NCBI GenBank assembly: GCA_910585605.1
Contig: CAJUFL010000006.1
Span: 1-64,000, forward strand
Direction of reading: 5' to 3'
Source: an uncultured Lachnospiraceae bacterium
Lineage (GTDB): Bacteria > Bacillota > Clostridia > Lachnospirales > Lachnospiraceae
DNA length: 64,000 nucleotides
Shown: positions 35,463 to 44,371 of the stretch, in pieces
Layout: every line of letters begins with the position of its first letter
How positions within the stretch are numbered: the first letter of the stretch is position 1
Program-made: the position numbers and the translations under genes
Notes under the pieces: model-generated
Databases searched by the model: none
The model's input: only the letters and a program-made list of their open reading frames with translations
Told to the model about the DNA's origin: nothing

Positions 35463-35966
35463 TTATTCAGCCTCTTTTACTCTTTTCAAGCGTAAATTAA
35501 TACGTACCAACAACTTGTAAAAAAACAAGGTAATTAATATGGTGTAAAGCATTTCCGGGAAAATTACGGTAGATAAATAATCCAGAAAATTAAGCCTGTT
35601 TCTCAGCAGGAAAAACACAACGTATACAATGATATTATATACGAAATCATTTAACGTAATCATTAACATAGGTAATAAAACATCCTCTACATAGTAGATG
35701 CGGTGAAAAAATCCATTTACATATCCCAGTGTCATATAAATAAATGCATAGGGTCCCATAACACTGCCAAAAAATATATCATTTAAAAGTCCGGAAAAAA
35801 ATCCGACTAACATACCCTCTCTTCTGCCGCGCATCAGACCAAAAGACATCGTTACAATCAACAACAGATTAGGAACAATGCCCGACAATTCAAAAAAATG
35901 AAATATCGTTGACTGACATAAAAAACATATGACTATAATAATTCCAATCGTAATGCATCTTTTCAT
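35463..35966 (-). CDS. mreD: MreD, rod-shape-determining membrane protein
   Basis: A 167-residue protein with five or six membrane segments and the usual MreD pattern of short, glycine-rich loops (LMRGRREGMLVGFFSGLLNDIF). GGAG lies directly before ATG 35966; the earlier in-frame ATG at 35978 would span that site. It is part of the elongasome and lies between mreC and PBP2, the conserved order. Confidence 0.92.
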   Translation of the reverse strand: MKRCITIGIIIVICFLCQSTIFHFFELSGIVPNLLLIVTMSFGLMRGRREGMLVGFFSGLLNDIFFGSVMGPYAFIYMTLGYVNGFFHRIYYVEDVLLPMLMITLNDFVYNIIVYVVFFLLRNRLNFLDYLSTVIFPEMLYTILITLFFYKLLVRINLRLKRVKEAE

Positions 35967-36032
35967 ATTAATCTCCATAATTCGGATTGTTTTTTAATTA
36001 TACTGTTAACTGCTTTTGATCCTGGCATCATA

Positions 36033-37142
36033 CTATGGTGTCTCTTCGGAACTGCTGCCTTCTTCAGAAGAACTTTCCTCAGAAGACCCGCCCTCAGAAG
36101 ACCCGCCCTCAGAGGAGCCCTCTTCCTGTGGCTGACTTGTTTCTCTGGTATCTTCTTCATAGGTATTTTCTTCTGTCCGGTCAGTCCCTTCCTCTGTGGA
36201 AGGTAAATCCTCAGAGTTTCCTTCGCTAGTATTATTCTCAGACGTTTCTTCGGTATTTGTAATATTATCATAGATGTTCTTATTAACAGAATCCGTGTGA
36301 TAATCTGCTTTTAAATCCAAAACGACTAATACTTCCTGAAGGTTGTTAAAGTCCACAACAGGAATACATTTTGCGGATTTGGTCAGATTATTGGCATCCA
36401 TTTCTACTTCCGTAATATATCCAATTAAAATTCCGGGTAAAAATTTACTGCTCACATGAGAAGTGACAAGTTCTGCACCTTCTTCAATGGTATCTGCTTT
36501 ATTGATATACCCGATATTGATATACCCTTCTTTTATGGAAGACAGATCTCCGGTCACTGTGCATAATGTCTCAGTTCCTGAAATACTTGCACTGACACTG
36601 CTGTTATCATCAATGATTGCCCTTACCTTTGAATAATTGGTGCCTACCTCTGTAACAATACCCGCCAGACCGTTACCTGCCAAAATGTTGCAGCCAACCT
36701 GAACCCCGTCATCTTTTCCCTTGTCAATCACGAAGGTACTAAACCAGTTTGTAGAATCTGTTGCAATCACCCGTGCACCCACGGTACGAAAATCTGTATA
36801 TTGTTCCTGTAGCTTTAATAATTCCTGAAGGCGGTTTAATTCATAGCTTTCCTGTTCATAAACCTTGATCTGTGCCGAATACTCATCCAATTTGGTCTGA
36901 AGCTCCTTATTTTCAGACAGCAGCACTTCTTTTTCTTTTGTATTGGTCACTCTGTTATAGATAGAAGTTCCCACCTCATTAATGCCTGACTGCATTGGTG
37001 TAATGATCGCACTGGTTACCGCTTTCAGCGGTGAAAATCTGCTTTCAAATATAACGGAAAAAAACAGTAAAATAAAACAGATCAGTGCTAAAAACAGATA
37101 GATATACTTAGGTGGTATTTCTTTTTTATCATGAAAATTCAT
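36033..37142 (-). CDS. mreC: MreC, rod-shape-determining protein with acidic Ser/Glu tail
   Basis: A 369-residue protein with an N-terminal membrane helix (residues 12-30), a coiled coil (about 65-110, EVLLSENKELQTKLDEY) and the MreC beta-barrel region (VGARVIATDSTNWFSTFVIDKGKDDGVQVG). From about residue 285 to the end it is Ser, Glu and Gly only, with short repeats of GSSEGGSSE, which is not part of the usual MreC. AAGGAC precedes ATG 37142. MreC organises the elongation complex outside the membrane and binds PBP2. Confidence 0.93.
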   Translation of the reverse strand: MNFHDKKEIPPKYIYLFLALICFILLFFSVIFESRFSPLKAVTSAIITPMQSGINEVGTSIYNRVTNTKEKEVLLSENKELQTKLDEYSAQIKVYEQESYELNRLQELLKLQEQYTDFRTVGARVIATDSTNWFSTFVIDKGKDDGVQVGCNILAGNGLAGIVTEVGTNYSKVRAIIDDNSSVSASISGTETLCTVTGDLSSIKEGYINIGYINKADTIEEGAELVTSHVSSKFLPGILIGYITEVEMDANNLTKSAKCIPVVDFNNLQEVLVVLDLKADYHTDSVNKNIYDNITNTEETSENNTSEGNSEDLPSTEEGTDRTEENTYEEDTRETSQPQEEGSSEGGSSEGGSSEESSSEEGSSSEETP

Positions 37143-37157
37143 AGATTCACCGTCCTT

Positions 37158-37421
37158 TTAGATCAACCGGTATACAATAATACCAATAATCAAACCGATA
37201 ATACTGGCAATATTTATAGTAATAGTAAGCCCAAAAGTGAATACTAATATTCCAAGATCGAGTACTACCGGAGAAGTAAGTCCAAACGTATTACCATATC
37301 CAAGCCAGCTCAGGAAACTTACCCTGGAAGCTAAAGTACCTAAATATCCTCCTAAAACAATCCCACACAATAGAATAACAATTAAAACCCAATTGTTTTT
37401 CCGAGTATTATTAACTGCCAT
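37158..37421 (-). CDS. DUF4321 small membrane protein
   Basis: An 87-residue protein with two membrane segments (WVLIVILLCGIVLGGYLG and a C-terminal helix ending IGIIVYRLI) and a central FGLTSPVVLDLGILVFTFGL that matches the DUF4321 pattern. AAGGAG lies before ATG 37421; an upstream in-frame start at 37487 is unsupported. It is the first gene of the mre cluster, 15 bp ahead of mreC. The function of the family is unknown. Confidence 0.85.
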   Translation of the reverse strand: MAVNNTRKNNWVLIVILLCGIVLGGYLGTLASRVSFLSWLGYGNTFGLTSPVVLDLGILVFTFGLTITINIASIIGLIIGIIVYRLI

Positions 37422-37467
37422 ATATAAAAACTCCTTTGCAATCCGACTAAAATTATCACATTGGATA

Positions 37468-37496
37468 ATAATACCATATTTAGACAAAATCTACAA
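37468..37496 (-). promoter_or_regulatory. Promoter of the DUF4321-mre-PBP2-min operon
   Basis: On the minus strand TTGTAG (37491-37496), 17 bp and TATTAT (37468-37473), with TGG directly before the -10. The start codon is about 47 bp downstream. The -35 overlaps the 3' end of the preceding gamma-lyase-like gene. Confidence 0.65.
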
Positions 37497-38783
37497 GAAA
37501 ACTTTGATCAAGCCCTTTTTTTCTAGCTGGGCTAAGGATTTCATAATACCAAATTTTGCATGGTGATAAGAAAGCCCGCCCTGGAAATAAACTGTATAAG
37601 GTTCGTGCATCGGTGCGTCTGCCGAAAGTTCAATGGATGCACCAGAAATAAATGCACCGGCTGCCATGATTACATCACTGTCATACCCTGGCATTGCCCA
37701 AGGCGTCGGTGTAACATGGGAATCCACCGGAGCTGCATATTGAATGCCTTCACAAAAGGCAATTACTTTTTGCGGATCATGAAATGTGACTGCCTGAATA
37801 ATATCGTAACGTGACTCCTTACTGTCGGGAACACATGAAAATCCCAGTTTTTCATATAGATTTGCGGCAAAAATAGCTCCTTTTAATGCTCCTCCTACTA
37901 CCTGAGGTGCCATAAACAGTCCCTGTAAGAAATCTTTATTGGTCCCAAGTGTCGCACCTACTTCTCCGCCCAGTCCCGGTGCCGTCAAACGATAATACGC
38001 ATTTTCCACACACTCTTTTGTTCCGCAGATATATCCACCAATCGGGGCAAGTCCTCCGCCCGGATTTTTAATCAGGGAACCCACCACCATATCTGCTCCT
38101 ACATTAGAGGGTTCTTTAAGCTCCACAAATTCACCATAACAGTTATCCACCATACAGATGATATCTGGATTAATCTGTTTGATAAATGCAATCAATTCAC
38201 CAATCTGACCAACACTAAAGGTAGGTCTGGTTAAATATCCTTTTGAGCGTTGAATAGCAGCTATTTTTGTTTTATCAGAAATGGAATTGCGGATTTTCTC
38301 GTAATCAAAGGTTCCATCCGGTAATAATTCTACCTGTCGGTAGCTGACACCATATTCGGCCAGGGAGCATCTTGACGGACGGATACCGATGATCTCCTCC
38401 ATCGTATCATAAGGTTTTCCCACTGGAGAGATTAATTCATCTCCCGGTCTCAAATTAGAAGAAAGTGCCAGATAAAGTGCATGGGTTCCGCAGGTAATTT
38501 GTGGACGCACCAGTGCCGCCTCAGTGCCAAAAATATCAGCATATACTTTCTCCAGAGTCTCCCTTCCAATATCATTATAGCCATATCCCGTTGTAGGTGC
38601 AAAATGTGCCTCTGCAAGATGATGTTTCTGCATGGCATTTAAAACTTTTAACTGGTTACATTCCGTGATCTTATCAATTGCTCTAAACCGTTCCTCTAAC
38701 GAAACCTCTATCCTCTGACAAAAATCAAATACTTCTTTTGATATTCCCATTGCCTGGTATGCATTTTCCAAGCTGTCAAACAT
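37491..38783 (-). CDS. PLP-dependent methionine gamma-lyase-like protein (aluminium-resistance family)
   Basis: A 430-residue fold-type I PLP enzyme with a lysine in GSLIKNPGGGLAPIGGYICG, the expected PLP site, and an aspartate in CMVDNCYGEF. The family (Met_gamma_lyase, also called aluminium resistance protein, YnbB in B. subtilis) is widespread in Firmicutes; its true substrate is not settled. AGGAGG precedes ATG 38783. It follows miaA by about 50 bp, as in other Clostridia, so co-transcription is likely. Confidence 0.85.
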   Translation of the reverse strand: MFDSLENAYQAMGISKEVFDFCQRIEVSLEERFRAIDKITECNQLKVLNAMQKHHLAEAHFAPTTGYGYNDIGRETLEKVYADIFGTEAALVRPQITCGTHALYLALSSNLRPGDELISPVGKPYDTMEEIIGIRPSRCSLAEYGVSYRQVELLPDGTFDYEKIRNSISDKTKIAAIQRSKGYLTRPTFSVGQIGELIAFIKQINPDIICMVDNCYGEFVELKEPSNVGADMVVGSLIKNPGGGLAPIGGYICGTKECVENAYYRLTAPGLGGEVGATLGTNKDFLQGLFMAPQVVGGALKGAIFAANLYEKLGFSCVPDSKESRYDIIQAVTFHDPQKVIAFCEGIQYAAPVDSHVTPTPWAMPGYDSDVIMAAGAFISGASIELSADAPMHEPYTVYFQGGLSYHHAKFGIMKSLAQLEKKGLIKVFL

Positions 38784-38837
38784 TATCCTAAATCCTCCTT
38801 TGTTTTATTACAAATCTGTATCTTAAATGTATCTAAA

Positions 38838-39791
38838 TCAGATAATATGTTTCTTTGATAACGCCTCTAACATAGATTGAAGCATCTCTTCTTCAGAATC
38901 ATATAAAGACTTTTCTATCCATGTTACGTCTTTTTCCCTCCTAAACCATGTAAGCTGCCGCTTGGCAAAATGTCTGGTATCCCGTTTTAAAATATAAACT
39001 GCCTCTTCCAAAGAACATTTACCGTCGAGGTAAGGAATGATCTCCTTATAACCAAGCCCCTGCATAGAAACCATATCTTTGGTACATCCATATTCCAAAA
39101 GTTTTCTTACCTCTTCCACTAATCCCTGCCTCATCATTTCATCAACCCTTTTTTCAATTCGTTCATACAAAAGGGTTCTGTCATCATTTAAAACAAAATA
39201 TACAAATTGATATGGCGATTCCTTTTTTTTCTGTTCTGTATTATGCTTTGAAATAGGATAACCAGTATCATGATAAAATTCCAATGCCCGTATTACCCGT
39301 TTTATGTTATTTTCATGTATTTCTTTGTAGGAAACCGGATCAATCTCCCTTAATCGTTCATGCAGGGCATGTGCCCCATGTTTTTTATAATATGCCGCTA
39401 ATTCTTCTCTGTAAGCGGAAACCTCCGTTTCTTCAAAAGAAATATCATAAAGGAGTGCCTGAATATAAAAGCCTGTTCCACCGGTAATAATAGGAATTTT
39501 CCCCTTGGCATAAATTTCTTCCATTGCTTTTTGGGCCATTTTCTGAAAAATTACCACATTAAAATCCTTCATGGGCTCTAATACATCAATCAGATAATGA
39601 GGGATTCCCTCCATTTCTTCCGGCGTTATTTTGGCAGTTCCGATATCCATTAGCTGATATACCTGCATGGAATCTGCGGAAATGATTTCTCCGTTTACTG
39701 CCTTAGCAAGCTTTAGGGAAAGTGCGGTTTTTCCTATGGCTGTCGGTCCGGTCAATATGATTAACGGTCTTTTTGTGATCTGTGTCTGCAT
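38838..39791 (-). CDS. miaA: tRNA dimethylallyltransferase MiaA
   Basis: A 317-residue enzyme with the P-loop GPTAIGKTALS at about residues 15-25, the DSMQVYQLMDIGTAK motif and GGTGFYIQALL. It adds a dimethylallyl group to adenosine 37 of tRNAs reading codons that begin with U; MiaB, encoded at 47.7 kb, then methylthiolates it. AGGAG precedes ATG 39791. It lies 36 bp after mutL, a classic gene order. Confidence 0.96.
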   Translation of the reverse strand: MQTQITKRPLIILTGPTAIGKTALSLKLAKAVNGEIISADSMQVYQLMDIGTAKITPEEMEGIPHYLIDVLEPMKDFNVVIFQKMAQKAMEEIYAKGKIPIITGGTGFYIQALLYDISFEETEVSAYREELAAYYKKHGAHALHERLREIDPVSYKEIHENNIKRVIRALEFYHDTGYPISKHNTEQKKKESPYQFVYFVLNDDRTLLYERIEKRVDEMMRQGLVEEVRKLLEYGCTKDMVSMQGLGYKEIIPYLDGKCSLEEAVYILKRDTRHFAKRQLTWFRREKDVTWIEKSLYDSEEEMLQSMLEALSKKHII

Positions 39792-39827
39792 GTCTGCTCC
39801 TATTCTTAAGTGTTTGGTTCCTATTTC

Positions 39828-41903
39828 CTAATTTTGGATTCTCTTAAATTTCCGCTCTAATTCTGTTTTAGTCAGTGAAATCATAGTAGGTCTGCCATGC
39901 GGGCAGTTATAGGGATTATCCAGAGACAGCAGTTCGTCAATCAATGCATCTGCTTCCCTAAAAGAAATCTCGGAATTTCCCTTGATTGCCGCCTTGCATG
40001 CCATAGTAGAGAGTTTTTCTACAAAAAAATCAAGGCTGAGCGACCCTGTATCTTCTGCCAAAGAATTTAACAAAGCATCAAACAAGCTTTGCGGTTCTAC
40101 TCCCATAATATCGTCCGGCATGGAACGGATTACAATAGAATCATCTCCAAAATCCTCCAGATCAAAACCGGTTTCCTTAAATAAATCCATTTTATTCATT
40201 ACCAGAGTATGTTCCACACTGTCTAAATGAATTACTTTGGGAGGCAGCAGCTGTTGGGAAATGACATTTCTTTTTGCCATCTGCTTCATAAAGCGCTCAA
40301 ACATAACCTTTTCATGTGCGGCATGCTGGTCTACAATATATAGTTTATTATCATATTCAATCATCCAATAGGTTTTAAACACCTGCCCAATCAGTCGGTG
40401 TGATTTCCTTGCTTCTTTTGATAGAAACTGATCCACCGGCATGGAAAGCTGTTCATTTTTTATATCCATGCCCTTCTGTTCCAACGGCAGTATCGTGTCA
40501 GAAGCTGACAGGCTTTCTTTAACCGATGCAGGAATGGTTAAGTCCGCAGTCTTGTGTTCCTCTGTATAGTCTGCTTCTGAAGCCGTTTGCTGATTTGCCG
40601 CTTTTTCTAATGAAATATCGGACGGCTGTTTTATAGATTGGGATGAATGCCCATTGTGTTCTTCTGCTAATCTTGAAATTGAATCTGTTGTTTTTAAAAC
40701 AGTATCTGCTGTTTTTTGTAAATCTGTTGTTTGGGATGTTTGTTCTGCTACTTTCGTTTCCGACAATTCGGCCTGCTTTTTTATAACTGCCTGCTGGTAT
40801 CTGGCAGCGCGTGCTTCCTTTTCAAAAGGTTCCGGTACATGCAGGGTATCCTTTCTCTGACGTTCAATAGTGATGGCACGTTCTTCTTTTGCAGTCCTAA
40901 GAGACACGTCCTGTATCATTTCCTGCTGTAACAAGACCTGACGGACACTATCTTTTACAAAGGAAAACAACAGCTCACCGTCTGCATATTTAAATTCCAT
41001 TTTCGTAGGATGCACATTAACATCCAATTTTGTGCTGTCCAGGGTAAAATGCAATGCAGTAAAAGGAAACTTATGAATCATGACAAAAGATTTGTATGCC
41101 TCTTCGATCGCTTTGGTTACGATATTACTGCGAATGTATCTTCCATTTACAAAATAATGCTCAAAACTGCGATTCCCTTTGGAAACATAAGCTTTTCCCA
41201 CATATCCTTCCACAGCAAAATCACCTGTTGACCGCTTTACAGCCAGCAGATTAGATGAGACATCCCTGCCATAAATGTGATAAATCACATCCTGTAGTTT
41301 ACCATTTCCTGATGTTGCAATTTTATTACTGCCATTGATAATATACTTAAAAGAAACTTCCGGATGAGACAAAGAAAGCCTTGTGATCAGTTCTGTAACA
41401 TAGCTCCCTTCTGTCATAGGCGTTTTTAAAAATTTCTTTCTTGCTGGTACGTTATAAAAAAGATTTCTTACGATAATAGTGGTTCCCGCAGGTGCACCAA
41501 TTTCCTCGCTGGCAATCTCCTTGCTTCCGTGAATCTCATATCGGATACCCGTCAAGGCGTGAGCAGTTTTCGTAATACACTCTACCTGGGATACCGCAGC
41601 AATACTGGCTAAAGCTTCACCTCGAAAGCCTAAGGAGCTTACACTTAACAGATCTTCTATCGTCATAATTTTGCTGGTGGCATGGCGGACAAAAGCAGTA
41701 GGTACTTCATCCTTGTCGATTCCCTGACCGTTATCGGTAATCCTGATCAGTGACATTCCACCCTCTTTAATTTCTACCGTAACAGCGGTGGCACCTGCAT
41801 CTATGGCATTTTCCACAAGTTCCTTTACCACGGAAGAAGGACGTTCCACTACTTCTCCTGCTGCTATTTTATTGATGGTTGACTGGTCTAAAACCTTTAT
41901 CAT
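39828..41903 (-). CDS. mutL: DNA mismatch repair protein MutL (with endonuclease site)
   Basis: A 691-residue protein. The N-terminal GHKL ATPase shows Glu in VVKELVENAIDAGAT and the GFRGEALASI motif. A Ser/Thr/Gln-rich linker spans about residues 340-490. The C-terminal region has the metal-dependent endonuclease motif DQHAAHEKVMFE and CPHGRPT, so it is the nicking type found in bacteria without MutH. AGAGGAG precedes ATG 41903. Its partner MutS is encoded 2.5 kb upstream on the same strand. Confidence 0.96.
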   Translation of the reverse strand: MIKVLDQSTINKIAAGEVVERPSSVVKELVENAIDAGATAVTVEIKEGGMSLIRITDNGQGIDKDEVPTAFVRHATSKIMTIEDLLSVSSLGFRGEALASIAAVSQVECITKTAHALTGIRYEIHGSKEIASEEIGAPAGTTIIVRNLFYNVPARKKFLKTPMTEGSYVTELITRLSLSHPEVSFKYIINGSNKIATSGNGKLQDVIYHIYGRDVSSNLLAVKRSTGDFAVEGYVGKAYVSKGNRSFEHYFVNGRYIRSNIVTKAIEEAYKSFVMIHKFPFTALHFTLDSTKLDVNVHPTKMEFKYADGELLFSFVKDSVRQVLLQQEMIQDVSLRTAKEERAITIERQRKDTLHVPEPFEKEARAARYQQAVIKKQAELSETKVAEQTSQTTDLQKTADTVLKTTDSISRLAEEHNGHSSQSIKQPSDISLEKAANQQTASEADYTEEHKTADLTIPASVKESLSASDTILPLEQKGMDIKNEQLSMPVDQFLSKEARKSHRLIGQVFKTYWMIEYDNKLYIVDQHAAHEKVMFERFMKQMAKRNVISQQLLPPKVIHLDSVEHTLVMNKMDLFKETGFDLEDFGDDSIVIRSMPDDIMGVEPQSLFDALLNSLAEDTGSLSLDFFVEKLSTMACKAAIKGNSEISFREADALIDELLSLDNPYNCPHGRPTMISLTKTELERKFKRIQN

Positions 41904-41916
41904 ATTTTAACTCCTC

Positions 41917-42234
41917 TTAATTTCCAAGACAATCCCATTGGCATTCTTTCATATCAACATGACCGTTCTCTTTAAATATCACGTCTTCCGACATCAGCAG
42001 TTCCTGCTGCTCATAAAAATATGGTGCCAGCCTGCCAGCATGGTTTACAACACGGTGGCAGGGATATTTCCCATAATACTCAGCCATACTTAATACCTTA
42101 CCTACAAGTCTTGCATTTTTATCCCTGCCGATCAACTTGGCAATCTGTCCATAGGATGCAACCCTGCCTTCCGGTATCTCATCCACAACTGACAGTATTT
42201 CATAAATCAGTTCTTCTGTCAGGATATCAGACAT
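41917..42234 (-). CDS. MGMT-like DNA-binding domain protein
   Basis: A 105-residue protein equal to the C-terminal DNA-binding domain of O6-alkylguanine-DNA methyltransferases: IPEGRVASYGQIAKLIGR, ARLVGKVLS and the active-site motif YPCHRVVN, which retains the acceptor cysteine. I place the start at ATG 42234, 7 bp after GGGAGG; longer in-frame extensions lack support. Stand-alone domains are usually alkyltransferase-like proteins that lack this Cys, so real methyl transfer remains possible. It ends 14 bp before mutL. Confidence 0.85.
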   Translation of the reverse strand: MSDILTEELIYEILSVVDEIPEGRVASYGQIAKLIGRDKNARLVGKVLSMAEYYGKYPCHRVVNHAGRLAPYFYEQQELLMSEDVIFKENGHVDMKECQWDCLGN

Positions 42235-42310
42235 CCCATTACCTCCCATAATAACATGCAATTCTTTTAGTTTCCCAAACCGTTTATCTGCCTGTCTCAT
42301 TATCCACAAA

Positions 42311-42850
42311 TTAAATATTTTTTAATGCCGGTAATTCAAAAACAGCCAGATTTTCATATGGATTCGTCTTCGCCAGTCCTATTTGGGTAATCTGCCCGGA
42401 AAACGGACCAAACTGATTTTGCAAAACCCGGAATGCTTCATGCATTTCTTCCTTTGTCAGCATTTTCCCGATTGTGGTATGGGGCAGCCAGGAAAAAGGC
42501 TGATAACAGGGACTGATCGTAATATCTTCAATTTCTGTAAGACATTCATATATATTCATAGACAAAGTATGCAGGTACTCATTTAATACCAGCCCTAAAT
42601 ATATCACATGGGGAAAAAATACGCCGGGTGATACCCATTGTATTGTGCCTTTCCCCAGATTTCCTGCTCTTTGTTCCAAAAGCTTTATTACATGATTTTC
42701 CTGCTTTGTCTGGAACGCTGAAATCGTAATATGCGGTACTACATCATTGTCCAGCAAAAAAGTATTTCCGGTTCTTTTTGCAACCTGATTCATATACTGT
42801 CTGATTCTAAAGGCAGCCATATTGTCAAAATAAGCTGATATTAAATACAT
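42311..42850 (-). CDS. 2H phosphoesterase / 2'-5' RNA ligase family protein
   Basis: A 179-residue protein with two HxTx motifs (PHITIS at about residue 48 and PHTTIG at about 128), the signature of the 2H phosphoesterase (LigT) family. I choose ATG 42850 with GGGAG 6 bp upstream; a longer form from 42883 is unsupported. The substrate is unknown: members process 2'-5' or cyclic phosphodiesters in RNA. An extended -10 (TGTTATACT on the minus strand, near 42920) may be its promoter. Confidence 0.8.
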   Translation of the reverse strand: MYLISAYFDNMAAFRIRQYMNQVAKRTGNTFLLDNDVVPHITISAFQTKQENHVIKLLEQRAGNLGKGTIQWVSPGVFFPHVIYLGLVLNEYLHTLSMNIYECLTEIEDITISPCYQPFSWLPHTTIGKMLTKEEMHEAFRVLQNQFGPFSGQITQIGLAKTNPYENLAVFELPALKNI

Positions 42851-43009
42851 ATGATACTCCCTAATATCTTCTATTCCGTTCACCTGTCAGTAATCCATTT
42901 TTTGTAAATTTAGTATAACATGACAAAGCAATGTCTGTATAGTTTTAAAAACATCTGATTTTATACCCTTATTTTATGCAGAAATACCAAACACAAAATA
43001 ATAATTTTA

Positions 43010-43052
43010 GGGGCAGCCGCATTAAAGTTTTATTTTTTAATGTGACAGCCCC
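43010..43052 (-). terminator. Hairpin after the sigma/anti-sigma pair
   Basis: On the minus strand GGGGCTGTCACATTAAA pairs with TTTAATGCGGCTGCCCC, a 17-bp stem with two mismatches and one G-U pair, 20 bp after the anti-sigma stop codon. An A-rich stretch follows, not a T-run, so efficiency is uncertain. Confidence 0.5.
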
Positions 43053-43072
43053 TTCGAATATACAGCTTATTT

Positions 43073-43660
43073 TTAGTCTGCAAGTATATTATCAGCCACA
43101 AAACGAATATCTCTGATTTCTGATGCCATTTGCTGGTAGATAGATTCCTGTTCCGGATCATCAGGATTCCACTGTACGTCACTGGCATAATGGAGAATAT
43201 ACGTGCTGTCTTTGGTAGAAAACAGGTAACGATAATCGGTAAAATCATATCCGTTATCTATAAACTGTTCTGGTGTCATGGACTCCTCATAACAGACAAT
43301 GTAAAACAATACACCGCCATCAAATGCATCTATTCCATTACTTACCTTCTCTCTGATTTCCTTATTATAAACTATATAATTCTGACCATCCTTCACTACG
43401 GAATACTTTCCGTTCCAGCTATCAGGTAAAATCATCGTAAGATCAATTTCCTCCAATGTTACAGTCTCCTGTTCATGGGCAAAAGCAATGACTCCAGCAC
43501 TAAAGCTGCAAATCATAAGAGCAAAAACCGCTGCTGCTGCCATCAATCGCTTTACCCATTTTTGGCGGTACTGCTGTTTATAATCAGGTATCTGCTCTGC
43601 CTGTTCAATAAGCCTGTCATCAATGTTTCCTATATATTCTGAGAGCTGTTCTTTATTCAT
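43073..43660 (-). CDS. Probable anti-sigma factor (membrane, DUF4367-like)
   Basis: A 195-residue protein with a short cytoplasmic N-terminus (residues 1-38), one membrane helix (AAAAVFALMICSFSAGVIAF) and an extracytoplasmic domain with the DUF4367-like pattern (GQNYIVYNKEIREK ... LYILHYASD-type strands). Its ATG overlaps the stop of the sigma factor gene by 4 bp (ATGA). The pairing and topology indicate an anti-sigma factor that holds the ECF sigma at the membrane. The signal sensed is unknown. Confidence 0.75.
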   Translation of the reverse strand: MNKEQLSEYIGNIDDRLIEQAEQIPDYKQQYRQKWVKRLMAAAAVFALMICSFSAGVIAFAHEQETVTLEEIDLTMILPDSWNGKYSVVKDGQNYIVYNKEIREKVSNGIDAFDGGVLFYIVCYEESMTPEQFIDNGYDFTDYRYLFSTKDSTYILHYASDVQWNPDDPEQESIYQQMASEIRDIRFVADNILAD

Positions 43661-44214
43661 ACCACAATCCCCTCGCTTTCTAAATATTTTCTTAACTTTT
43701 GGCGCATTTCATATAACATGGATTTCACTTTACTCTGGCCAAATCCTGTTGATTTACATATACTTTCGATTGAATCAAAATACCAGTAACGTCTTATGAA
43801 TACATTCCGTTTTTCTTCAATCTGCTGCCAGAGAAATTTGTTGATCGTGACTTCTATGTGTTTCTTTTCAATTTCTAATTCTATACTGTCCGTACCGGAA
43901 ACACAATCACCCAGTTCTTCTAAAGATGTAACAGCAGACGGATTACGCTTTGCCGCAGAAATATATTCGTATTTCTTTAAAGCCAGATTTCTTGTAATCC
44001 TGCTGATAAATACCGAGAATTTATTGGGACGTTGTTTGGGAATTACATTCCAGACAGCGAGATAGGTATCATTCACACACTCTTCACTGTCTTCATGATT
44101 CGAAAGGATATTATTAGCAATATATGTGCATAGTCTGCCATATTTTGAAGACGTTTCCTTAATAGCATCCTCGTCTCTCTCCCAGTACAGATCTACAATT
44201 TTTTTATCATCCAC
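43657..44214 (-). CDS. ECF-type RNA polymerase sigma factor
   Basis: A 185-residue sigma-70 family factor with region 2 (DAIKETSSKYGRLCTYIANNIL ... EECVNDTYLAVWN) and region 4 (WYFDSIESICKSTGFGQSKVKSMLYEMRQKLRKYL). I choose GTG 44214, 9 bp after AAGGAGG; the family usually begins MDDKKIVDLYWERDEDAI, which agrees. An upstream ATG in the same frame would overlap the ribosome site. The anti-sigma gene overlaps its stop codon. It may direct its own promoter at 44266-44290. Confidence 0.88.
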   Translation of the reverse strand: MDDKKIVDLYWERDEDAIKETSSKYGRLCTYIANNILSNHEDSEECVNDTYLAVWNVIPKQRPNKFSVFISRITRNLALKKYEYISAAKRNPSAVTSLEELGDCVSGTDSIELEIEKKHIEVTINKFLWQQIEEKRNVFIRRYWYFDSIESICKSTGFGQSKVKSMLYEMRQKLRKYLESEGIVV

Positions 44215-44240
44215 ATAAGTTTTCCTCCTTATCATAATCT

Positions 44241-44257
44241 GTGAAAGCTGCTTTCAC
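44241..44257. repeat. Short perfect inverted repeat in the sigma gene leader
   Basis: GTGAAAG-CTG-CTTTCAC has 7-bp arms around a 3-nt centre and lies between the proposed ECF promoter and the ribosome site. It could be an operator or a small RNA hairpin. Confidence 0.5.
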
Positions 44258-44265
44258 TATATAAG

Positions 44266-44290
44266 TACGGTTTTTTTCTCATGGGTTGTA
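44266..44290 (-). promoter_or_regulatory. Possible ECF-type (autoregulatory) promoter
   Basis: On the minus strand TACAACCC (-35-like) and CGTA (-10-like, 44266-44269) are separated by 15 bp. AAC and CGTA are hallmarks of many ECF promoters. It lies about 50 bp upstream of the sigma factor start. Confidence 0.4.
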
Positions 44291-44371
44291 AATTTTAAGA
44301 AAATATTTTTATTTGTTTTTATTTTTTTCAAGATATGTACAGAGCAAATATTTTCGAGGGAATCTTTTATA

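Noticed and set aside
35963..36271. 103-codon open frame over the 3' end of mreC
   Set aside because: It is an alternative reading of the repetitive Ser/Glu tail of mreC; its Lys/Leu/Arg-rich translation is an artefact.
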